Of a stretch of 6,421 nt of DNA, positions 1-6,112 are shown one piece after another. Within the stretch, counting starts at the first letter, position 1. Each line of letters starts with the position of its first letter. Source of the DNA: SAR324 cluster bacterium. GTDB taxonomy: Bacteria; SAR324; JACQKK01. The notes under the pieces are model-generated. The model was not told the DNA's origin. It saw only the letters and a list, made by a program, of their open reading frames with translations, and searched no databases. The translations under genes were made by a program, and so were the position numbers. The stretch spans positions 1-6,421 of the forward strand of contig JAPUJL010000130.1 in the NCBI GenBank assembly GCA_027296185.1, given 5' to 3'.

Positions 1-117
1 CCCATCGGAGGATACGGCTCGGTACAAGGGAGCGGGGCACTCCCGCGATCCGGAGCTGCCCGGCGAATCTGGAAACGGGGATGGGGTCCGCGCCGCAGCG
101 ACGGGCGCGGAATCGGA
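1..117. other. Non-coding tail downstream of clpX, to the window edge
   Basis: I see no supported gene here. The stretch follows the clpX stop on the minus strand. It contains a GC-only hairpin next to the stop (listed separately) and a second weak inverted repeat, GGGAG at 28-32 with CTCCC at 40-44 around a 7-base loop. On the minus strand an ATG occurs at 5-3, too close to the edge to judge and without a Shine-Dalgarno sequence. In many proteobacteria lon follows clpX, but nothing here shows it. Confidence 0.5.
87..111 (-). terminator. GC-rich hairpin just after clpX, possible terminator
   Basis: An 8-bp perfect inverted repeat (87-94 pairing with 104-111, seven of the eight pairs G-C, 9-base loop) begins six bases beyond the clpX stop codon on the minus strand. 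Its position fits the 3' end of the clpX transcript. No U-tract follows on the minus strand, so it is not a classical intrinsic terminator. It may block 3' exonucleases, act with Rho, or be a chance result of high GC. Confidence 0.35.
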
Positions 118-1380
118 TCAGCTGATGCGGAGCTTGCGGTCGGTTTCCTTGGCGTCCTGGTAGACGAGATGGGCCTGGGCCTTGTGGAGGATGACGTTCT
201 CGTCAATGACGACGGCCTTGACGTTGTCCTCGGAGGGAATCTGGTACATCACGTCGAGCATCACGCCTTCCAGGATGGCCCTGAGGCCGCGGGCGCCGGT
301 CTTGCGCTTGATGGCCTCCTTGGAGACGGCGCGCACGGCATGGTCGTCCACTTCCAGCTCGACTCCTTCCAGCTCGAGCAGCTTCTTGTACTGCTTGATC
401 AGGGCGTTCTTGGGCTCCACGAGAATCTTGACCAGGTCTTCCTCGGTGAGCTCGTCGAGGGTGGTGACCACGGGGATGCGGCCCACGAATTCGGGAATCA
501 GCCCGAACTTCAGCAGGTCCTCCGGCTCCACCTTGCGCAGGATTTCGCTCATGTCCTGGGTTTTCTTGGAGATCTGCTCGGTGCCGAAGCCGATGGTCTT
601 GCGGCCGATGCGCTGGCTGATGATTTCGTTCACGCCGACGAACGCCCCGCCGCAGATGAAGAGCACGTTGGTCGTGTCCACCTGAAGGAATTCCTGCTGG
701 GGGTGCTTGCGGCCCCCCTGGGGCGGAATATTGGCGACGGTGCCCTCGATGATCTTCAGCAGGGCCTGCTGCACACCTTCGCCCGAGACGTCGCGGGTGA
801 TCGAGACGTTCTCGCTCTTGCGGGCGATCTTGTCGATCTCGTCGATGTAGACGATCCCCTTCTCCGCACGCTCGATGTCGTAGTCGGCGTTCTGCAGCAG
901 CTTGAGGATGATGTTCTCCACATCCTCGCCCACGTAGCCCGCCTCGGTGAGGGTCGTGGCGTCGGCCATGGCGAAGGGCACGTTGAGCAGCTTGGCCAGG
1001 GTCTGCGCCAGCAGGGTCTTGCCCGTGCCCGTGGGGCCGATCATCAGGATGTTGCTCTTCTGCAACTCGACGTCGTGGGTGTGGGCGCTCACCCGGATGC
1101 GCTTGTAGTGGCTGTAGACCGCGACGGAGAGCACCTTCTTGGCGTGTTCCTGTCCGACCACGTAGTTGTCCAGGATCTCCTTGATTTCCTCTGGCTTGGG
1201 GAGGTTGCCGTCCTGCTGGGCGGATTGCTCCTTGCTCCACTCCTCCTCCATGATGTCGTTGCAGAGCTCGACGCACTCGTTGCAGATGTACACCGTCGGC
1301 CCCGCGATGATCTTCTTCACATCGTTCTGGGACTTTCCGCAGAAGGAGCAGCGCAGGAGGTTGCCTCTGGACTGGCTCAT
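118..1380 (-). CDS. clpX: ATP-dependent Clp protease ATP-binding subunit ClpX
   Basis: This is the AAA+ unfoldase that recognises tagged substrates, unfolds them and feeds them into the ClpP peptidase chamber in the cytoplasm. The 420-residue product has the family's usual full length. An N-terminal C4 zinc domain is complete (Cys11, Cys14, Cys33, Cys36). Walker A is GPTGTGKT at 115-122, the GYVG pore-1 loop is at 148-151, Walker B acidic residues are Asp180 and Glu181, the RKH pore loop is at 224-226, and the IGF loop that docks on ClpP is at 263-265. A C-terminal GARGLR sensor-2 motif is also present. The ATG start is supported by GGAGAG five bases upstream. The intact IGF loop implies a ClpP partner, yet neither clpP nor tig is upstream; a 422-base gap and an outer-membrane gene are there instead. 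I am very sure of the identity. Confidence 0.98.
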   Translation of the reverse strand: MSQSRGNLLRCSFCGKSQNDVKKIIAGPTVYICNECVELCNDIMEEEWSKEQSAQQDGNLPKPEEIKEILDNYVVGQEHAKKVLSVAVYSHYKRIRVSAHTHDVELQKSNILMIGPTGTGKTLLAQTLAKLLNVPFAMADATTLTEAGYVGEDVENIILKLLQNADYDIERAEKGIVYIDEIDKIARKSENVSITRDVSGEGVQQALLKIIEGTVANIPPQGGRKHPQQEFLQVDTTNVLFICGGAFVGVNEIISQRIGRKTIGFGTEQISKKTQDMSEILRKVEPEDLLKFGLIPEFVGRIPVVTTLDELTEEDLVKILVEPKNALIKQYKKLLELEGVELEVDDHAVRAVSKEAIKRKTGARGLRAILEGVMLDVMYQIPSEDNVKAVVIDENVILHKAQAHLVYQDAKETDRKLRIS

Positions 1381-1385
1381 AAAAT

Positions 1386-1391
1386 CTCTCC
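1386..1391 (-). promoter_or_regulatory. Shine-Dalgarno site of clpX
   Basis: On the minus strand GGAGAG lies five bases before the ATG at 1380. It fixes that codon as the clpX start. A 5-bp inverted repeat (CGGAT at 1397-1401, ATCCG at 1405-1409) sits just upstream of it in the mRNA. Confidence 0.8.
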
Positions 1392-1561
1392 GCCTTCGGA
1401 TTCGATCCGCCTCTCCCCCGGGGCGGACTGCAATAGAACCGAATTCGCCGAATTCCCCACCCGCTGAATGGCGAACGGCCCCCGGTGCCGGGCCGGCCCT
1501 GCCCGCGGCCGTCCGGCGCGGGGCGTCCTATGCCCGGCCGGGCTCTGGCCTAATGATTGGT

Positions 1562-1589
1562 ATGATAGCGGACTCCGCGTCAACAGCAA
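1562..1589 (-). promoter_or_regulatory. Candidate sigma70-type promoter for clpX
   Basis: On the minus strand TTGCTG (1589-1584) is separated by 16 bases from TATCAT (1567-1562). The -10 hexamer matches the consensus at five of six positions; the -35 is weaker. It lies in a locally AT-richer patch inside very GC-rich DNA, which adds weight. A start near 1555 would give clpX a leader of about 175 bases that contains strong GC hairpins. The assignment is inferred from sequence alone. Confidence 0.45.
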
Positions 1590-1755
1590 AGTAGTGATCG
1601 ACACCGGAATTTCGACCGCGGCGCGTCGTCCGGGTTGGGCCGCCGGATCCGGGCCGCCGAGCGCCACCCGCGTGCGCCCGGATGCCGCGGAGTTGCCTTC
1701 CTCTAATGATACGTCGGGATGGCCCATCCGTCTCCTGCGAATCCTCGGCTGCGGC

Positions 1756-1777
1756 TGCGGGCCGGCTGCGGGCCGGC
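1756..1777. repeat. Tandem 11-bp direct repeat, two copies
   Basis: TGCGGGCCGGC occurs twice in direct succession (1756-1766 and 1767-1777), preceded by further GGCTGC-like units. It lies just downstream of the outer-membrane gene on the minus strand. It is most simply a slippage product in GC-rich non-coding DNA. Confidence 0.7.
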
Positions 1778-1783
1778 TCAGCC

Positions 1784-1795
1784 CCGGGCGCCCGG
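1784..1795 (-). terminator. GC palindrome after the outer-membrane gene, weak terminator candidate
   Basis: CCGGGCGCCCGG is a perfect 12-base palindrome beginning seven bases after the stop codon of the outer-membrane protein gene. The flanking bases extend pairing only with a mismatch, and there is no U-tract on the minus strand. Position is the main argument for a role in 3'-end formation. Confidence 0.25.
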
Positions 1796-1802
1796 CTCCG
1801 CG

Positions 1803-2501
1803 CTAGAAGTAGTAGCGCACGGAGAAGGCGGGGAAGGAGCTGGTGGAAATGCTGGTCGTGGTCCGGTCGCCGACGGTCTGGGTGCCGATGCCCACTTCCG
1901 CCGCGATGCCCAGGTTGGGCAGGGTGACGAAGAAGATCTCCGCGCCGAGGAAGGCGCGCACCCCGAATCCGGAATCGTCGACCGGGTTGGCCGTGGTGTT
2001 GTCCTCGACTTTCAGGTAGCCCAGGCTGCCCCCGACATACAGGTCGAGCTCCGCCTGGCGCTTGAACACATGGGCATAACGCAGGTCGAGGGAGAAGATT
2101 TCCAGCAGCTTGTCGCCGCCGTCGGTGGTGTTGAAGAACCCGAACTGCACGTCGATCGATTCGGTGCTATCGAGCCAGTACTTGAGCGAGATGGCGTCCA
2201 CGGCGTACTCGGCGGCCGATCCGTTGCCGGTGACGGGTACGGAGCGGTGGTGGTAGCCGATGCCCATCATTTTTGTCGGATCGCGACTCTCGTCCACGTA
2301 TTCGATGAGCAGGACGTCCTCGCGGGGAATTTGTAGCACGCCGTAGCCCTTGTCCGATTCCACGGTGATGGTCTCGTCCGTGATGCCGATGATCTTGCCT
2401 TTGATGCGCTCGCCGCCGCGCAGATGCAGCGTCTCCGCCAGCGCGGGCGCCGCGAGCCCGATCAGCATCCATGGAATCAAAATTCGTAACAATTTCATCA
2501 T
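1803..2501 (-). CDS. Predicted outer-membrane beta-barrel protein with N-terminal small beta domain
   Basis: I do not recognise a named family. The 232-residue product starts with a typical signal peptide: Lys3 and Arg6, a hydrophobic core, and an ALA signal peptidase I site ending at Ala22. Residues about 24-68 form a compact beta-rich segment (LRGGERIKGKIIGI onward) resembling the small SH3/Sm-like folds seen at the start of some secreted proteins. Residues about 75-232 show alternating polar/hydrophobic strands rich in Tyr, Phe and Gly, and the chain ends in SVRYYF, the C-terminal aromatic signature read by the BAM machinery. This predicts a small, roughly eight-stranded outer-membrane barrel with a periplasmic N-domain. 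Two adjacent ATG codons exist; GGTGAG five bases before the first favours it. The gene is divergent from the HD phosphohydrolase gene and is the nearest gene upstream of clpX. Its function is unknown; a structural or surface role is a guess. Confidence 0.8.
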   Translation of the reverse strand: MMKLLRILIPWMLIGLAAPALAETLHLRGGERIKGKIIGITDETITVESDKGYGVLQIPREDVLLIEYVDESRDPTKMMGIGYHHRSVPVTGNGSAAEYAVDAISLKYWLDSTESIDVQFGFFNTTDGGDKLLEIFSLDLRYAHVFKRQAELDLYVGGSLGYLKVEDNTTANPVDDSGFGVRAFLGAEIFFVTLPNLGIAAEVGIGTQTVGDRTTTSISTSSFPAFSVRYYF

Positions 2502-2506
2502 GTTAT

Positions 2507-2512
2507 CTCACC
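2507..2512 (-). promoter_or_regulatory. Shine-Dalgarno site of the outer-membrane gene
   Basis: On the minus strand GGTGAG lies five bases before the first of two tandem ATG codons and eight before the second. Both spacings are workable, and the choice changes the product by one residue only. Confidence 0.6.
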
Positions 2513-2775
2513 CAGAGGTCAAGTTCCGGGGCCGGTTCGACTGGTTTTCCAGGGTAGGTCATGCAATTTCATCGCCATCGCGCCCCCGAGCGCGGGCCGT
2601 GAGGGTGGGACCGGATATTCGGCGGATCCGGGGGGGGCGAAAGGGCATCGGCAGCGGCGCCCGCTTCCGTCCGCCGCGCTCCCGCATAGGGCCCGGCCGA
2701 ATCCATGAGGGGATGCCGGCAGGCCTAATCCTCGTTGCCGGAGCCAGTGGCCGCGCGTTGGAATTGGAAATTGAT

Positions 2776-2804
2776 TCGCCACGGAAGACCCAAGAGGCTA
2801 TACT
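2776..2804 (+). promoter_or_regulatory. Candidate promoter for the HD phosphohydrolase and ybeY
   Basis: TCGCCA (2776-2781) and TATACT (2799-2804) are 17 bases apart. The -10 matches the sigma70 consensus at five of six positions and the -35 at four of six. A transcript starting near 2811 would have a leader of about 53 bases before the ATG at 2864. Such a start would exclude the longer reading frame beginning at a TTG at 2735. Confidence 0.4.
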
Positions 2805-2863
2805 CACGGGCGATAACCCATGGGCCTGCAGCCGACGCTTCAGGGAGACGGGGCGGAACCGGG

Positions 2864-5491
2864 ATGCTCTTCAGATTGCGCAGGAACTCCAACGGGAACA
2901 GCCGCCGCCGGTTGATGCACCGCACGGTGTTGTTGATCGCCATATCGGCGGTGATCACCCTGATGGTCAGCCCCAACATCAACCTCGTATCCCTCCGGTA
3001 CGAGGAAGGGGACATCATCTCCCAGGACATCGTCATCCTCGACAATGTCGCGGTGATCGATCCGCGCTCCACCGATGCCCGGCGTTCCGAAGCGCTGGCC
3101 GGTTTCCCTCCCATCTACGACATCGATCCACGCCTGAAGGTCGACACCAACAAGCGGGTGCGCGATCTGTTCGCCCACGCCCGTGGCGTGCTGGCCGAGG
3201 CCGGGCAGAGCCGGGTCGAGTGGCAGTCCCGCATCCGCAACAATTCCCTCGAGCGCATCGCCGCGCTTTCGAATCTGGCGACCACGCGGCAGCGGCTGGA
3301 GCGGGTGCAACGGGAAAAGGGCGTGCTGGTACGGCATATCGGCGCACTCACCGAGCGGCCCGAGCTCAACGCCGTGCAATCCCTGCGGCTGGACAAGTCG
3401 CGCTTCGACCTGATGGTGATCACGGCGCACCTCACCTCGGGCGCGCAGGCCCTCGCCCAATTCGAAAAGCGGCTGGAGCGGCTCGATGCCCAGGGCGCCC
3501 AACTCATCGCCGATTACAAAAAGAGCGAAGTCGAAGGCGAAAACCGCGTGCGCAACCTCCCGGCGGACTTGGAGAACGCCTTCCGTGTCTCCCTGGAGGA
3601 GGGTACCAACCAAGTGCTGCTCCAGGCCCGCTTCAACGAGGAACTGGAGAACAAGACCATCCTGCTCGTCGGTCCGGTGCTGGAGCGCAAGATCGTGGCC
3701 TCGCTCGAGAGCTTCGATCCCCCGGGGGATGCCATCCAGATTCAAACCCTCGAGTCCGACACGCTGACCCGCTTCGAGGCCCTGGAAACGATTACCGATG
3801 TGGCTCAGGTCCGCGAAAGCCTGGCTCAGCGGGGTGAGGACCCGGTGCTGTTCGGTGAGGATAGCAGCCAGCGGCAGGCGATCGTGGCATTGGCACAGCG
3901 GTTGGTGCAGCCCAATCTCACCGAGAACAAGGGGGAGACGGGGCGGCAAATGCAGGAGTTGGCCGCTTCGATCAATCCGGTCTTTTTCAATTTAAATAAG
4001 GGCGATATCGTCGCCCGTGCCGGCGAGCGGGCCACGCCGCAGCAGGTGGAGATCATCCGGGCCCTCAATACCTACAACCTGCAGAACCCCAAGTATCCCC
4101 AACTGATCGGAACGTTCCTCATCATCCTGATCGGGCTGGGGGTATTTTATCAGTTGGTGGCCTTCCGCTCCGCCCCGGAGCTGCGCTCGTTCTCCCGCCT
4201 GTTGTTGATGTGCATCGCGCTGCTGCTTCCGCTGCTGTTCGCCGAGTTGGTGCTGCTGGTGGTGCCGGGGTGGACCCTGATCTTCGACCTGTTCCCGCCG
4301 GAGACATACAACTTCCTCATTCCCGCGGCGCTGGCCGCGATGTTGGGGGGCATCCTGCTGCGGTTCGAGGCGGGTGTGTTCCTCGGCTTTTCCGTGTCGC
4401 TGTGCATGGCCATCCTGCTGGACTTTAGCCTCACCTTTTTCATCTATTCGCTGATGGGCAGCTTCGTCGCGGCGCTGCCCGTGCGCTACTTCGTAACCCG
4501 CTATTCCCTATGGCGGCAGGGTCTGCGCATCGCCGCGATCAACGTGCCGGTGATCCTGGTGCTCTCCCTGGTCGAGCAGCGCCCGATGGACGTCACCCTG
4601 GCGATGAACCTGGGCGCGGGATTTCTGAACGGATTCGTCGTGACCTTCCTCGCCGCCGCGGTGCTGCCGTTCCTGGAGAGCGCCTTCGACATCACCACCA
4701 ACATGCGGCTGCTGGAGTTCTCCAACATGAACCATCCGGCGCTCAAGGAACTGTCGGTGGGGGCGCCGGGCACCTATCACCACAGCATCGTGGTGGGCAA
4801 CCTGGCCGAATCGGCGGCGGAGGGCATCGAGGCCAACGCGCTGCTGGTGCGCGTCGCGTCCTACTATCACGACCTGGGCAAGATGCTCTGCCCGCTGTAC
4901 TTCGTGGAGAACCAGAACACCCGCAATTACCACGACGACCTGCCCGCCCGCACGTCGGCGCAGATCATCATCAGCCACGTGAAGAACGGCCTGGAGATCG
5001 CCAAGCGGCACCGGCTGGGAAAGGCCATCTGCGACATCCTCGAGCAGCACCACGGCACCAGCCTGGTGCGCTATTTTTACCACAAGGCTCAGAAGGAGCA
5101 GGCCGATTTGGGGTCGCCGCCGGACGAGGCGGATTTTCGCTACCCCGGCCCCAAACCCCAGACCAAGGAGTCGGGCCTGGTAATGCTGGCCGACGTCACC
5201 GAATCCGCCGCGCGCAGCCTGGAGGATCCCTCCGAGAACGCGATCCGCGGCATGGTGCAAAAGCAGGCCACCCGCCTCTACAGCGAGGGGCAACTGGACG
5301 AGTCCGGCTTGACGTTCAACGACCTGAATTTTATCGAGAAGACCTTCACCAAGATATTGCTCTCCGTCCACCACCACCGCATCCCCTACCCGGAACTGCG
5401 CAAGATGACCCGGGAAGACTTCGCGCTGGACGAGCCCGATGCCGAGTCCCCGGATCAGGATAACGTGGCAAAGCGCCCCGCCGCCCTCTGA
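2864..5491 (+). CDS. 7TM receptor-like HD phosphohydrolase (PgpH/YqfF family), probable cyclic di-AMP phosphodiesterase
   Basis: This is an inner-membrane enzyme whose cytoplasmic HD domain is predicted, from PgpH of Listeria, to hydrolyse cyclic di-AMP to pApA. The 875-residue product has one N-terminal membrane segment (about 21-36) after an Arg-rich start and an extracytoplasmic 7TMR-HDED domain (about 40-405). Its hallmark pieces are FPPIYDIDP near its start and PNLTENKGET (about 350) and KGDIVARAGER (about 380) near its end. About seven membrane segments follow (412-605), then the HD domain. The metal ligands expected for the family are present: His640 in YHHS, His669-Asp670 in YYHDLGK, His705 in SHVKNG, His729-His730 in HHGT, and Asp777. 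The protein is clearly longer than the roughly 710-residue Bacillus YqfF; the excess lies in a charged, coiled-coil-like part of the extracytoplasmic domain (about 120-245). The frame stays open upstream to a TTG at 2735, but that region is Arg/Gly/Pro-rich and overlaps the candidate promoter. ATG 2864 is preferred; ATG 2915 (residue 18) is the alternative, and neither has a strong ribosome site. Confidence 0.92.
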   Translation: MLFRLRRNSNGNSRRRLMHRTVLLIAISAVITLMVSPNINLVSLRYEEGDIISQDIVILDNVAVIDPRSTDARRSEALAGFPPIYDIDPRLKVDTNKRVRDLFAHARGVLAEAGQSRVEWQSRIRNNSLERIAALSNLATTRQRLERVQREKGVLVRHIGALTERPELNAVQSLRLDKSRFDLMVITAHLTSGAQALAQFEKRLERLDAQGAQLIADYKKSEVEGENRVRNLPADLENAFRVSLEEGTNQVLLQARFNEELENKTILLVGPVLERKIVASLESFDPPGDAIQIQTLESDTLTRFEALETITDVAQVRESLAQRGEDPVLFGEDSSQRQAIVALAQRLVQPNLTENKGETGRQMQELAASINPVFFNLNKGDIVARAGERATPQQVEIIRALNTYNLQNPKYPQLIGTFLIILIGLGVFYQLVAFRSAPELRSFSRLLLMCIALLLPLLFAELVLLVVPGWTLIFDLFPPETYNFLIPAALAAMLGGILLRFEAGVFLGFSVSLCMAILLDFSLTFFIYSLMGSFVAALPVRYFVTRYSLWRQGLRIAAINVPVILVLSLVEQRPMDVTLAMNLGAGFLNGFVVTFLAAAVLPFLESAFDITTNMRLLEFSNMNHPALKELSVGAPGTYHHSIVVGNLAESAAEGIEANALLVRVASYYHDLGKMLCPLYFVENQNTRNYHDDLPARTSAQIIISHVKNGLEIAKRHRLGKAICDILEQHHGTSLVRYFYHKAQKEQADLGSPPDEADFRYPGPKPQTKESGLVMLADVTESAARSLEDPSENAIRGMVQKQATRLYSEGQLDESGLTFNDLNFIEKTFTKILLSVHHHRIPYPELRKMTREDFALDEPDAESPDQDNVAKRPAAL

Positions 5492-5987
5492 CCCGCTCGA
5501 TGATTCGCGGCTCGCCGCGGCCCTGGAGGGGTTTCTCGAGGCCCTCGGCCACGGCGGGCGCGGCGTGTCCCTGCTGCTGGCCGATGACGCGACGCTTCAC
5601 CGGCTGAACCGGGCGCATCGCGGCCGCGACGCCCCCACCGACATCCTTTCCTGGTCGTACCTGGAAGACGCGCCCGCTGCCGCTCCGGTGGCGGGCACGG
5701 GAGATTCCGTCCCCCGCCCGAAAGCCACGCCGGGCGGCGCCGAAGCGGAGCCCGGCTCCGAACCGCTGGGCGATCTGGCCCTCTCCCTGGACCGCGCCCG
5801 GCACCAGGCGGCCCAGAACGGCTGGGACCTGGCCACCGAAGTGCTGCGCCTGCTGGCCCACGGCTGCGCTCATCTGGCCGGCTACGATCACAACACCGAA
5901 GACGAGGAGCGCCGCATGCGCGCCGTCGAGGTGACTCTACTGGAAGGGCAGGGCCTCACGGAGATCTATCCGGAATCGCTCCGCTGA
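5439..5987 (+). CDS. ybeY: Endoribonuclease YbeY (16S rRNA maturation factor)
   Basis: YbeY is a single-domain zinc endoribonuclease that takes part in 16S rRNA 3'-end maturation and late 30S quality control. The 182-residue product carries the family's metal motif HGCAHLAGYDH at 141-151, with His141, His145 and His151 as ligands, followed by the usual acidic stretch. The other conserved block reads HRGRDAPTDILSW (60-72), including the Arg equivalent to the catalytic-pocket Arg of Escherichia coli YbeY; Trp72 stands where Phe is usual. Between Tyr74 and LGDLALS (from Leu110) there are about 35 residues rich in Pro, Ala and Gly, roughly 20 more than in E. coli. The ATG at 5439 lies inside the HD gene, giving a 53-base overlap. 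Residues 5-10 (RIRITW) look like the family's first strand, and no later in-frame ATG exists before the conserved core, so this start is favoured. The overlap suggests translational coupling. Confidence 0.93.
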   Translation: MPSPRIRITWQSAPPPSDPLDDSRLAAALEGFLEALGHGGRGVSLLLADDATLHRLNRAHRGRDAPTDILSWSYLEDAPAAAPVAGTGDSVPRPKATPGGAEAEPGSEPLGDLALSLDRARHQAAQNGWDLATEVLRLLAHGCAHLAGYDHNTEDEERRMRAVEVTLLEGQGLTEIYPESLR

Positions 5988-6011
5988 TTTGCCGGTAAAA
6001 TGGGCCACAAT

Positions 6012-6040
6012 TTGCCAAATCCAGCGTAGCTGACTATTTT
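6012..6040 (+). promoter_or_regulatory. Candidate sigma70-type promoter for the cyclase gene
   Basis: TTGCCA (6012-6017) and TATTTT (6035-6040) are exactly 17 bases apart. The -35 matches the consensus at five of six positions and the -10 at four. This is the AT-richest patch in the right half. Transcription would start near 6047, giving a leader of about 66 bases that includes the CACTGA/TCAGTG repeat. Confidence 0.5.
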
Positions 6041-6079
6041 CCCTCAGGACGGAACCGTCGGTTCATCGGCGGCGGTCCG

Positions 6080-6103
6080 CACTGAATTCGAGCTCACTCA
6101 GTG
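6080..6103 (+). promoter_or_regulatory. Inverted repeat upstream of the cyclase start, possible operator or leader hairpin
   Basis: CACTGA (6080-6085) and TCAGTG (6098-6103) are perfect inverted copies separated by 12 bases. The right arm touches the weak ribosome site GGTGA (6104-6108) before the ATG at 6113. In RNA this could form a hairpin that limits ribosome access; in DNA it has the shape of a dimeric repressor site. Either role is inference. Confidence 0.35.
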
Positions 6104-6112
6104 GGTGAAACG

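Larger units (their letters stand above)
1381..1802. other. 422-base gap between the outer-membrane gene and clpX
   Basis: No convincing gene lies here. A 116-codon minus-strand frame (1727-1377) overlaps the clpX start by ATGA, but its Arg/Pro/Gly/Ala-rich composition is that of random GC-rich DNA and I reject it. The gap holds a candidate clpX promoter (1562-1589), a clpX Shine-Dalgarno site (1386-1391), and the palindromes GCCCGGCCGGGC at 1532-1543 and CCGGGCGCCCGG at 1784-1795. It also holds two GAATTC hexamers separated by three bases (1441-1455) and a tandem 11-bp repeat (1756-1777). The usual clpP neighbour is absent. Confidence 0.6.
2502..2863. other. 362-base divergent intergenic region
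   Basis: This region separates the minus-strand outer-membrane gene from the plus-strand HD phosphohydrolase gene, so it should carry promoters for both. A candidate rightward promoter is at 2776-2804. I found no convincing leftward promoter. It also contains an inverted repeat (CCGGAT at 2611-2616, ATCCGG at 2626-2631) followed by a run of eight G (2630-2637). The frames crossing it are Arg/Pro/Gly-rich GC shadows, and no phoH fragment is visible, although phoH often precedes this HD gene elsewhere. Confidence 0.6.
5988..6112. other. 125-base gap between ybeY and the cyclase gene
   Basis: Non-coding. It has a candidate promoter (6012-6040), two TTTGCC hexamers 23 bases apart (5988 and 6011), and short overlapping inverted repeats around 6048-6064 (GAACC pairing with GGTTC across three bases). 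A CACTGA/TCAGTG inverted repeat lies close to the cyclase start. No intrinsic terminator with a U-tract follows ybeY. Confidence 0.6.

Noticed and set aside
1397..1409. A tRNA T-arm-like stem (CGGAT, three bases, ATCCG) before clpX
   Set aside because: No matching acceptor, D or anticodon arms could be built around it on either strand.
169..1467. A 432-codon open frame on the plus strand, antisense to clpX
   Set aside because: It mirrors clpX codon positions in GC-rich DNA. The product is a repetitive Leu/Val/Asp/Gly/His-rich chain with no recognisable motif, while the opposite strand encodes an unmistakable ClpX.
1377..1727. A minus-strand frame of 116 codons overlapping the clpX start by ATGA
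   Set aside because: The junction looks like translational coupling, but the product is Arg/Pro/Gly/Ala-rich without any family motif, it covers the predicted clpX promoter, and no ribosome site is evident at its ATG.
2735..2863. A longer N-terminus for the HD phosphohydrolase from a TTG at 2735
   Set aside because: The extra 43 residues are Arg/Gly/Pro-rich, no ribosome site supports the TTG, and the extension overlaps the candidate promoter at 2776-2804.
4508..5463. Long frames on both strands within the HD phosphohydrolase (for example 5377-4508 minus and 4510-5463 plus)
   Set aside because: They are shadows of the real gene. They lack domain motifs and have Arg/Gly/Ala/His-biased composition typical of shifted frames in GC-rich DNA.
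6083..6095. 13 bases (TGAATTCGAGCTC) identical to the EcoRI-SacI part of a pUC-type polylinker
   Set aside because: The bases on both sides do not continue as vector sequence, the site is internal, and the downstream gene is intact. It is most likely a coincidence of two adjacent palindromic hexamers, though a check of read continuity would settle it.
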